Positions 9,539-16,352 of a DNA stretch of 20,910 nt are shown one piece after another; the stretch's first letter is position 1; each line of letters starts with the position of its first letter. The DNA is taken from assembly GCA_035506155.1 (NCBI GenBank), contig DATJPX010000100.1, positions 1-20,910 of the forward strand, in the 5' to 3' direction. The DNA comes from UBA877 sp035506155. GTDB lineage: Bacteria; Chloroflexota; Anaerolineae; Anaerolineales; Villigracilaceae. The position numbers and the translations under genes are program-made. Below the pieces are notes generated by a model. The model was not told the DNA's origin. It did no database searches and worked only from the letters and a program-made list of their open reading frames with translations.

Positions 9539-10591
9539 TCAGGGCAGCCCGTCGAGATAGGCGCGGGTGGTACGGGAGAATTCGAAACGCGTGGCCGCGT
9601 CCCAGTTGATCGACCAAGTCATCACGCCGCGGATCCCCGGGTAGCCGGCGGAGTTGCGCAGGACGTAGGCGCCTCCGAAGTCCTGCCCGTTCGAGATGTA
9701 ATTCAAGGCTTTGCGAACGTCGTCCGGGGACGTATACCCGTCGTTGGTGATCTTGTCCGAAGCCGGCAGGCCGATGATTAGCTGGTCCGGCCGGATGGGC
9801 AGGAAGAAACGCTCGAGCTTGCTTTTTACCGGGAAGCCCCGCAGCAGCATCTCCGACATGGCAACGTGAAAGTCAGCCGTGCCCTGGCAATATTCCCGGC
9901 CGTCCAGGGCGGTCATCGACCCCGAGTTGTAATGCTGGACCTGGACATACGTGATGATATCCCGCGCGCCATCGATGACCGGCAGGTAGGAGCCCCAGCC
10001 CTCCCGGTAATCGCAGTAGCCTCCCTGGGCGGTCAAGGTCTCGGGCGTCATGCTCAGGATGAAGTCCCGCCCGAAGTTCTGACGAATCGAGCGGATCGCC
10101 GCGATCAGGTAGGTGATCGATGGCGAGGTGGGGTTCTTATAGTCGAGGTCGCCGGGGTCCAGCCGGACCTGGCCCTCCATGTTGATGTCGATCCCGTCGA
10201 ATCCGAAGTCCCTGACGATGGCGGTCATCGAATCGACGAAATTCCTCTTGGCGTCGGGATCGGCGATCGCCACGGACCCGGTCGCCCCGCCGACCGAGAT
10301 GACCACCTTCTTGCCTTTGCCCTTTAGGGAACCGATGTCGGCCTTGAACTGGCGGGCGCTCGTCTGCGGGTCGGGAACGAAGGTCATCGTCCCGTCGTGC
10401 GTCTCGGCCGCGGTTGCAAAGGCAACATGAATGACATCGAACCGGTCGGAAACGTCCTTCAACGGGATGTAGGTTGGCTTGTCCGATTGCCAGTTATGCC
10501 AGTAACCGATCAGGAGATGCCTGGGCAGGCCTCCCGATTTTCGAGGACCGCACATGTCGCGGCTGGCCGCGTCCGGAGTCGTCACCATCAT
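9539..10591 (-). CDS. GH18 protein E, ChiD-like, no signal peptide or binding module (second gene of operon 1)
   Basis: A 350-residue protein that is a bare GH18 domain. It begins MMVTTPDAASRDMCG with no hydrophobic segment, and the reading frame back to the previous in-frame stop (about 78 bp upstream) holds no ATG and no signal-like sequence. LLIGYWHNW (26-34) starts the barrel. VVISVGG (96-102), MTPET (181-185) and VQHYN (218-222) match the chitinase-D-like subgroup and parallel chitinase C. The catalytic motif is DGIDINME (132-139): the third acidic position is Asn137 instead of Asp, while Glu139 is kept. The ribosome site is poor. It may act in the cytoplasm on imported chito-oligosaccharides, or it may have lost its export modules. 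Family call is firm; activity and location are uncertain. Confidence 0.8.
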   Translation of the reverse strand: MMVTTPDAASRDMCGPRKSGGLPRHLLIGYWHNWQSDKPTYIPLKDVSDRFDVIHVAFATAAETHDGTMTFVPDPQTSARQFKADIGSLKGKGKKVVISVGGATGSVAIADPDAKRNFVDSMTAIVRDFGFDGIDINMEGQVRLDPGDLDYKNPTSPSITYLIAAIRSIRQNFGRDFILSMTPETLTAQGGYCDYREGWGSYLPVIDGARDIITYVQVQHYNSGSMTALDGREYCQGTADFHVAMSEMLLRGFPVKSKLERFFLPIRPDQLIIGLPASDKITNDGYTSPDDVRKALNYISNGQDFGGAYVLRNSAGYPGIRGVMTWSINWDAATRFEFSRTTRAYLDGLP

Positions 10592-10627
10592 GGACTGATT
10601 CTTTTCCGAAAAGGTTTTTCCATTACC

Positions 10628-10659
10628 AGGAGAGACGGTGGAAGTGAACCGTCTCTCCT
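10628..10659 (-). other. Intercistronic hairpin between chitinases F and E
   Basis: A perfect 12-bp inverted repeat (AGGAGAGACGGT with ACCGTCTCTCCT) has an 8-nt loop. In the direction of transcription it is followed by GGTAATGGAAAAACC, with no T-run directly after the stem. It lies 36 bp upstream of the chitinase E start. A weak terminator or an mRNA-stabilising/processing element are both possible. Confidence 0.6.
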
Positions 10660-10722
10660 TGAAAACTGGGGAATTTCACCCGCCGCTTGTCGATGAGTGA
10701 ACCTCGCCTGCCGTGATTCGCT

Positions 10723-12201
10723 CTACGGGAATGCCTTGAACTTGACGGTAAAGTCGTAGGTGTTCTGGGAGATGCCGCTACAGCTGGCGGAGGCGGTCGT
10801 ATTCCCGGCGCAGCCGCCGTTATCCCGCCCCAGGGACCAGAAGGACAGCCAGCCGACGTAGGAGTTCGCCTTGGCAAAGGCCACCAGGGAGTCGGCGTTG
10901 GCCAGGGTGAAGATCTCGCCCTGGGTGTTGTTCTGCCCGTTCATCGGCGTCACCCCGATCAGAGTGTTGATGCCCAGGCTGACCATCTGGTTATGGGTAT
11001 TGGTGGCGGCATTGATCGCGCCCTGGCCCATGTCCACGCCGGAAGGCCCGTAGTTCATCGCCATCACGTTGACGTAATCGATCCGCACGCCGTTGGACTT
11101 GGCGTTGCTGAGCAGGTCGAGGGCGTTCTGCAGCAGCCCCGTCTGAAGGACCGGCAGGGTATAGGAGACTTTCAGGTTCGGGTTGGCCGCTTCGAGCCCC
11201 TGGATGGCCTTGTTGCGCCGGTCCACGGAAGCCGAGTCCGATACCATCCCGCCTTCGATGTTCAGGTCGATCCACTTGAACTGATATTTGTCGACCACCG
11301 CCTGGTAGGCGGCCTGCAGGCTGGCCGGGGTCGTGCAGACCGAGGCGATGTCGCTGCCGTTCGCCCCGCCGAAGACACCGATGACGTCCCCGCCGGCCGA
11401 GCGGATGGTGTTGATCTCACTGGCATAATAGTTCTCGGACATCAGGTGGGTGCCGTCCCAGGCCGGGACGCAGGCGCCGGCGTTGCCCAGGACGAATGCC
11501 AGGGCGTAGTATTTCTGGCCGGTCGCCTGGTAGGCAGACTGGACGGACGTGAAGCTGATGTCAGCATAGACAGCGAAAACCCTGGCCGGCAGGCCAGTTC
11601 CGGGTTGAGAGGTCGGGCCGGGGGTCGGAGGAACGCAGGCACCCTGGTCGGTCCAGGCGCCGGAGGTGCTGGTGGACGGGCGGTCGTTCTGGCTCCACCA
11701 GTTCGCCTTGTAATTATGGCCGTTGTCGCTGACGATATTCCCGTTGACGTAGGCGGTCGTGGCATTCCACGGCGCGGCGCAGACCGTCCCGGACCCTTGC
11801 GTGGCAGTGGCGGTGCGGACTGTCGTCTGGGTGGCTGTGAAGGCAGGGGTGGCCGTCCGGGTGAACGTCGCCGTGATCGTCGGGGTCGGCCCGCCCACAG
11901 TGCTGGTCCGCGTGGGAGTCCGGGTGGCAGTCCGGGTCGCCGTCGGGTTGACGGGCGTATTCGTGTTCGTCGCCGAGGCGGTCACCAGCTTCCAGAGGGC
12001 CGGGACGTTGGGTGGCTCCCAGCCCGTCAGCGAGGTGTGGGCCTGGATGCACTGGTAGGTGCTGCCATTGTAGGTGACCTGGTCCCCCACGTTATACCAG
12101 GTGTTGGGCGCCCAGGGAGTGGCGGCCCGGGCCGCAGATGGGATGAACAAAAAACTCAGGACGATGCACACGACCAGGAACACGCGCAGCTTCGGGGACA
12201 T
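10723..12201 (-). CDS. Secreted multimodular GH18 protein F with Asp-to-Asn active-site changes (first gene of operon 1)
   Basis: A 492-residue exported protein with a signal peptide to about 26, CBM5/12-like module (30-73), TPTRT linker, second CBM (141-189), PPTPGPT linker, and GH18 domain (about 204-492). It resembles chitinase D closely in module order and in blocks such as NKAIQGLEAANP and SLGRDNGGC. The catalytic motif is IDLNIEGG: Asp312 and Glu316 are kept, but the Asp found in D (DFDIE) is Asn314. The MDYG loop is also altered, to MNYG with Asn383. Both Asp positions normally help orient the substrate N-acetyl group and tune the acid, so activity may be reduced or have a different pH optimum, or the protein may mainly bind chitin. 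The start has a strong AAGGAGG site. It faces the STAND regulator gene across 261 bp. Confidence 0.86.
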   Translation of the reverse strand: MSPKLRVFLVVCIVLSFLFIPSAARAATPWAPNTWYNVGDQVTYNGSTYQCIQAHTSLTGWEPPNVPALWKLVTASATNTNTPVNPTATRTATRTPTRTSTVGGPTPTITATFTRTATPAFTATQTTVRTATATQGSGTVCAAPWNATTAYVNGNIVSDNGHNYKANWWSQNDRPSTSTSGAWTDQGACVPPTPGPTSQPGTGLPARVFAVYADISFTSVQSAYQATGQKYYALAFVLGNAGACVPAWDGTHLMSENYYASEINTIRSAGGDVIGVFGGANGSDIASVCTTPASLQAAYQAVVDKYQFKWIDLNIEGGMVSDSASVDRRNKAIQGLEAANPNLKVSYTLPVLQTGLLQNALDLLSNAKSNGVRIDYVNVMAMNYGPSGVDMGQGAINAATNTHNQMVSLGINTLIGVTPMNGQNNTQGEIFTLANADSLVAFAKANSYVGWLSFWSLGRDNGGCAGNTTASASCSGISQNTYDFTVKFKAFP

Positions 12202-12240
12202 GACAGCCTCCTTCGCCAGACATGCCGGCGGGGAATTGGG

Positions 12241-12280
12241 ATTATAATTTTATGGACCGTTCTGCTTGTATTTCATTATA
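12241..12280 (-). promoter_or_regulatory. Candidate -10 boxes for operon 1
   Basis: Two perfect TATAAT hexamers occur on the minus strand at 12280-12275 and 12246-12241. Neither has a recognisable -35 box at 16-18 bp. The CAA-phased element ends about 27 bp upstream of the first box, where an activator would contact polymerase. Which box is used cannot be decided from sequence. Confidence 0.4.
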
Positions 12281-12306
12281 CAACGACGGGATTGGACCCC
12301 ACTTAC

Positions 12307-12335
12307 GCAAATATTGCTCAAATATCGCTCAATCG
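12307..12335. promoter_or_regulatory. CAA-phased tandem repeat in the chitinase/regulator intergenic region
   Basis: Two 11-bp direct repeats, CAAATATTGCT (12308-12318) and CAAATATCGCT (12319-12329), differ at one base and are followed by a third start, CAATCG. The core TGCTCAAAT at 12315-12323 recurs exactly at 6188. An 11-bp period is about one helical turn, as for a protein binding cooperatively on one DNA face. Relative to the TATAAT at 12280 it covers about -39 to -67. The rest of 12202-12462 shows no clear plus-strand promoter. Confidence 0.5.
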
Positions 12336-12462
12336 GGCGGCCGGGTCCCCGCCCTTGCCCTTTTACCGCTGGAATCAAGCTAAAATCCTGTCTCAACCGA
12401 AAATGCACTGATCTCTGGTCAAGTCCCTACCCATCTGAGCCGCTATCGAAGCTGGAGATTGC

Positions 12463-15030
12463 ATGAGCGAGACCGCATCCCTCAAAAGGACCTTAATTCA
12501 TTGGGATGAACAGCACGTCAAGTCTCTTCTCTGTGAGCCTGAATTCCTCCTTGACGAAGAACCCTGGAACACCTGGGTCAAAGGGCAGGGCGGCCTGACG
12601 GCAATCTATGCCTCGATCCGCAACCTGCCCCTCTCCGAAAAACAACGCAAGACCCTGGCGGCGCTGATCGCCGACCCGGGGGCCAGCCTGCAGAAATACT
12701 CCCTCTCGCTGCACGTCAGCGTGGCGACGTTCGTGCGCTACCGGGCTTCCCTCATCAAGACCCTGGTCACCGTCCTGAACGCCCACCTGCTCGAAAAGCA
12801 GCCCCTCCACGGCGAAGTCGCCAAACTGATCTCCGACTCCAAGACGAACCTGCCCTACCAGCACCTGCCGCTGATCGGGCGCGCCCGGGAACTGGAAGCA
12901 CTGCACAACCTCCTCCTGCGGGAGGAGGTCAACCTGGTTACGGTCACCGGGTCGGGCGGGATCGGCAAGACCCGCCTGGCCCTGCAGGTGGCCAGCGACC
13001 TGCTCAAGAACTTCGAGCACGGCGTCTTCTTCGTCCCCCTGGCCTCCATCACCAATCCCGATTTCGTCGCCACCACCATCACCGGCACCCTGGGGGTGAA
13101 GGGCGGCGAGAACCAGCCGGTGGTCGATTTCCTCAAGAACTACCTGCGGGACAAGCAGATCCTGCTCGTCTTGGACAACTTCGAGCAGTTGACTCCGGCG
13201 GCGCCCCTGCTCAACGAGCTGCTGACGGCCGCCCCCGACCTGAAGATCCTGGTGACCAGCCGGGCAGTCCTGCACCTGCACGACGAGTACGAGTTCAACG
13301 TGCCGCCCCTGTCCGTCCCGGACCTGGACAACCTGCCTTCCCTGGAGGCCCTGGCCCAGTCCCCGGCAGTGGCCCTGTTTGTCGGGCGCGCCCAGGCGGT
13401 CAAAACCGACTTCACCCTCACCAAGGAAAATGCCCCGGTCATCGCCGAGATCTGCGTCCGCCTGGACGGGATCCCCCTGGCGCTGGAGCTGGCCGCCGTG
13501 CGGATCAAGCTGTTCGCCCCCCAGGCCCTGCTGAAGGGACTCAGCCATCGCCTGGCCTTCCTGGCCCAGAAGAACGTGGACGGGACGCCCCGCCACCAGA
13601 CCCTGCGGAACGCCATCGCCTGGAGCTACCAGCTCCTGGAGGCCGACGAGCAGGCGCTCTACTCCCAGTTGGGCGTGTTCGCCGGCGGCTGCACCCTGGA
13701 GGCCATCGAAGCGGTCTGCACCTGGGACAACGCCTCCGGAGCCACGACCCTCGAGCAGCTGGCCTCCCTGGTGGACAAGAGCATGCTCCAACACGAAGTC
13801 CGCCCGGACGGCGAACCCCGCTTCATGCTCCTGGAGACCCTGCGGGAATACGCCCTGGAACAGCTGGAAGCCGCCGGACAGACTGAGGAGGTCCGCCGGA
13901 AACACCTGGCTTATTACCTTAAGCTGGTCGAGGCCATCGAGCCGGGCCCCAAAGATCCCAACCTGGGAGCCTGGATGAAACGGCTGGAGGAGGAGCACGA
14001 CAACCTGCGTCTGGCCCTGGAATGGGCGCTTGGACACGACGAGATCGAGCCCGCCGAGCGGATCGCCGGGGCGGTCTGGCGCTTCTGGCAGATCCACGGC
14101 CACGTCGAGGAAGGCACGAACTGGATGAAAGCCGTCCTGAGCCGCTCGGACGGGGACACCTCCCTGGCGCGGGCCAAGGCCTTGTGGGGGGCGGGCTGGC
14201 TCGGCATGGTCCGGGGGACGCTGAACCTGTCCCGGAAGTACTTCGAGGAAGGAGCGACCATTTCCCGCAAGCTCGGCAACGACCGCTTCCTCGGCCTGTC
14301 CCTGCACGGCAGCGGGGCGGTGGCGCGGGCCCAGGGCAATTTCGAGCAGTCCCGGGTGGCCTTCGAGGAGAGCCTGCCGCTCTTCGAAGCCCTGGAGAGC
14401 ACGGAGGACGTGGCCTGGACCTTCGTCCACCTGGGAGTCACCGCCCTCGAGAAGGGCGACTTCGAGCAGGCCGTCGCCCACCTGTCGCAGGGCCTCGAGC
14501 TGTTCCGGACCCTGGACCAGCGCTGGCCGCGCGCCGAGGCGCTGACCTTCCTGGGCCACGCCGCCCTGCAGCAGCGCGATTACGCCCTGGCGCAAAAACG
14601 CTACGAGGACGCCCTGGCTTTCTACGAAGAGCTGGAGGACCGCTCCAACATCGCCATCCTCAACTCTTACATCAGCGCCACCTTGTTCGGGCGGGATGAG
14701 ATCAAGCGGGCGATCGACTCTTACCAGGAGAACCTGGTCATCTCGAACGACGTGAAGGATTACTGGGGCCTGGTCTGGGGCATCGAACGCCTAGCCGAAG
14801 CCGCCGAGAAGACCGGGCAGGACGCCCGGTCCGCCCGCCTGTGGGGGGCCGCCGACGCCCTCCGCCACGTCGCCGGAGTGCTCTGGCATCCTGGCTTCCA
14901 CAGCTACTACACCGAGGAGCGCTTCGCCGGCCTGCAGGCCCGCCTGGGGGAGGCCCAATGGAAGAAGCTCTGGGCGGAGGGCCAGGCACTCTCGGTCGAG
15001 CAGGCCGTCGCCGAAGCGCTGCGGGTATAG
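12463..15030 (+). CDS. STAND/NB-ARC ATPase regulator with TPR-like repeats, divergent from the chitinases
   Basis: An 855-residue cytoplasmic protein. Residues 1-130 are helical, and SLSLHVSVATFVRYRASLI (80-98) looks like a helix-turn-helix of the kind found at the N-terminus of related Chloroflexota regulators. An NB-ARC ATPase core follows: P-loop GSGGIGKT (163-170), Walker B ILLVLDNFEQL (233-243), TSR (265-267), GIPLALELAA (336-345). From about 480 to 790 come degenerate TPR-like helical pairs. The end (FAGLQARLGEAQWKKLWAEG...) is the usual tail of AfsR/LuxR-type STAND ATPases, but no C-terminal LuxR helix-turn-helix is present. STAND regulators such as MalT switch on ligand and ATP binding. 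Its position suggests it controls the chitinase operons through the CAA-phased elements; this is inference. DNA-binding assignment is tentative. Confidence 0.8.
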   Translation: MSETASLKRTLIHWDEQHVKSLLCEPEFLLDEEPWNTWVKGQGGLTAIYASIRNLPLSEKQRKTLAALIADPGASLQKYSLSLHVSVATFVRYRASLIKTLVTVLNAHLLEKQPLHGEVAKLISDSKTNLPYQHLPLIGRARELEALHNLLLREEVNLVTVTGSGGIGKTRLALQVASDLLKNFEHGVFFVPLASITNPDFVATTITGTLGVKGGENQPVVDFLKNYLRDKQILLVLDNFEQLTPAAPLLNELLTAAPDLKILVTSRAVLHLHDEYEFNVPPLSVPDLDNLPSLEALAQSPAVALFVGRAQAVKTDFTLTKENAPVIAEICVRLDGIPLALELAAVRIKLFAPQALLKGLSHRLAFLAQKNVDGTPRHQTLRNAIAWSYQLLEADEQALYSQLGVFAGGCTLEAIEAVCTWDNASGATTLEQLASLVDKSMLQHEVRPDGEPRFMLLETLREYALEQLEAAGQTEEVRRKHLAYYLKLVEAIEPGPKDPNLGAWMKRLEEEHDNLRLALEWALGHDEIEPAERIAGAVWRFWQIHGHVEEGTNWMKAVLSRSDGDTSLARAKALWGAGWLGMVRGTLNLSRKYFEEGATISRKLGNDRFLGLSLHGSGAVARAQGNFEQSRVAFEESLPLFEALESTEDVAWTFVHLGVTALEKGDFEQAVAHLSQGLELFRTLDQRWPRAEALTFLGHAALQQRDYALAQKRYEDALAFYEELEDRSNIAILNSYISATLFGRDEIKRAIDSYQENLVISNDVKDYWGLVWGIERLAEAAEKTGQDARSARLWGAADALRHVAGVLWHPGFHSYYTEERFAGLQARLGEAQWKKLWAEGQALSVEQAVAEALRV

Positions 15031-15058
15031 AAACCCATCACGAGGCGAGGGGGTGGCG

Positions 15059-15084
15059 AATTATCCGGTACTCGGTAATTTTTT
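15059..15084 (+). terminator. Possible weak terminator after the STAND gene
   Basis: AATTA-T-CCG pairs with CGGTAATT (8 pairs, one bulged T, 5-nt loop), followed by TTTT. The stem is short and A/T-rich, so efficiency is doubtful. It starts about 28 bp after the stop codon. Confidence 0.4.
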
Positions 15085-15192
15085 ACAAAAACTTTACATC
15101 GGTCCCCTCGAATCAGGTGTATCATCAAAACCAGAATTTCCTGTCCGGGTTGGCCTAACCTGACTTATCCCTTGCATCGAGGAGAAACCATC

Positions 15193-15699
15193 ATGAAAGG
15201 AATCCATCGTCAACTGAGGAAGTGGCCGATCGCCTTGGGACTGGCGGTCCTGGTCGCACTGATCTTCACCGGAATGGCTGTCCAGGCCGCTCCGGCGCAA
15301 CAGACTGGCGCCATCGTCCTGGAGAATTTCCTGAAGCGTGAACAGATCGCCCTGAACGATCAGGGCGCCCGCCTGAAGGCCGCCGATACGGTGATCAGCA
15401 CGTCGCAGGACTGGATCAACCAGCTCAAGGCGGCCGGAAAGGACACCTCTGCCCTCGAAAGCGCCCTGGCCACTTACCAGACCCAGATCGCCTCGGCCCA
15501 ATCCAACCACGACGCAGCCGCGGCAGTCCTGGCCGCGCCGGCCGGCTTCGACGCGAGCGGGAAAGTGACCGACACAAAAACCGCATTGCAGACGATCATC
15601 AACGCCGGCAAGCCTCTCCGCCAGGCGCACCTGACCCTCGTCCAGGGGACGATCGACTTTCGCACTGCCGTTCAGAACTGGCGCGCTGCGAACAAGTAG
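15193..15699 (+). CDS. Small exported helical protein of unknown function
   Basis: The protein has 168 residues from the ATG at 15193, preceded by GGAGAAACCATC; an in-frame ATG seven codons earlier lacks a ribosome site. A positively charged start and a hydrophobic stretch (about 12-29) form a signal peptide with likely cleavage after VQA (about 32). The mature part is Ala/Gln/Lys-rich and predicted to be almost wholly helical, with heptad-like spacing in LKAADTVISTSQDWINQL and LESALATYQTQIASAQ. I recognise no catalytic motif and no Cys. It is 12 bp upstream of a lipoprotein gene, probably in one operon, so the pair may work together at the cell surface. No family assigned. Confidence 0.7.
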   Translation: MKGIHRQLRKWPIALGLAVLVALIFTGMAVQAAPAQQTGAIVLENFLKREQIALNDQGARLKAADTVISTSQDWINQLKAAGKDTSALESALATYQTQIASAQSNHDAAAAVLAAPAGFDASGKVTDTKTALQTIINAGKPLRQAHLTLVQGTIDFRTAVQNWRAANK

Positions 15700-15711
15700 G
15701 GAGAGGCCAAC

Positions 15712-16098
15712 ATGAAAACCACCGCATCCTCCATCTCTAGAAAGAAGCAGGCCTCCTTCGGGGTCGCGGCAGCCTGCCTGGTCCTTGCCTTGATCGCCTG
15801 CCGGGCGTCGGGCGGCCAAAGCAACCCGTCGCCGGTCCCGCCGACCAATCCGCCGGTCCAGCAGCCCCAGCCGGTCCCCCCAACCGATACCATTCAACCG
15901 ACTGCTGTGCCAACCAATACGGTCGCCCAGCCAACCACAGCACCGACCGCGACCGACACCGCCGAGCCGACTGCCACGGTCACTGCAACCCCGGCTGCGA
16001 ACACCGACGCCGTGGGGGACCAGGTCCAGCAGCTCCTCGACCAGCTCAACCAGATGAATCAAAAAGGCGACCCGTTCGGCGACCTGCCGCAGCCGTAG
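15712..16098 (+). CDS. Small Pro/Thr-rich lipoprotein
   Basis: A 128-residue protein. A basic N-terminus and hydrophobic stretch end in a lipobox (ALIAC, Cys at about residue 30), so it is probably lipid-anchored. Residues 38-100 are a low-complexity Pro/Thr/Gln linker (PVPPTNPPVQQ, TATDTAEPTATV) in the same style as the chitinase linkers. A short C-terminal Gln/Asn/Leu helix (VQQLLDQLNQMNQ) follows and the end is GDLPQP. GGGAGAGG lies upstream at good spacing. There is no catalytic domain; it may be a spacer or anchor that presents the C-terminal helix, perhaps to the preceding helical protein. Function unknown. Confidence 0.65.
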   Translation: MKTTASSISRKKQASFGVAAACLVLALIACRASGGQSNPSPVPPTNPPVQQPQPVPPTDTIQPTAVPTNTVAQPTTAPTATDTAEPTATVTATPAANTDAVGDQVQQLLDQLNQMNQKGDPFGDLPQP

Positions 16099-16138
16099 CC
16101 CGACGAAGCCAAACCGACAACACAATCCCGGAAATCAT

Positions 16139-16178
16139 AAAACGAGTCCGTTCAGATTCATCTGAACGGACTCGTTTT
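16139..16178. terminator. Strong bidirectional terminator
   Basis: A perfect 18-bp inverted repeat (AAAACGAGTCCGTTCAGA with its complement) has a 4-nt TTCA loop. On the plus strand it is followed by GTTATTTT, and on the minus strand the stem ends in TTTT and is followed by ATGATTT. It lies between the convergent lipoprotein and KaiC-like genes and can stop transcription from both. The remaining 174 bp to 16352 show nothing recognisable. Confidence 0.9.
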
Positions 16179-16352
16179 GTTATTTTAGGTTTGCAATGAA
16201 TTGGCCGATTTACTCTATTGTCTCAGTGAAAATAGCATCAACAGATCCTCACAAAATGAGACTGGGTCCATCTCAACAGCAAGGGGATATTTTAAAACTC
16301 GTCTCAAGATGGAGTATCCGGGCAGGAAGGTAAGTCGGTGAAGTTATTCCAG

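Noticed and set aside
10628..10659. Treating the F-E hairpin as the intrinsic terminator of chitinase F
   Set aside because: There is no T-run right after the stem and no room for a clear promoter before the next gene, so it is listed as an intercistronic hairpin.
12355..12386. TTGCCC...TAAAAT as a plus-strand promoter of the STAND gene
   Set aside because: The spacer is 20 bp and both hexamers are poor, so it was not listed as a feature.
12493..14595. A 700-codon open frame on the minus strand inside the STAND regulator gene
   Set aside because: It is exactly antisense to a gene with clear NB-ARC motifs; its translation is low-complexity (Gly/Gln/Leu/Val-rich) with no domain, as expected from the codon bias of high-GC DNA.
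15093..15125. TTTACA...TATCAT as a promoter of the 15193 operon
   Set aside because: The 21-bp spacer is too long for a standard promoter; it may still be a real start region but the support is thin.
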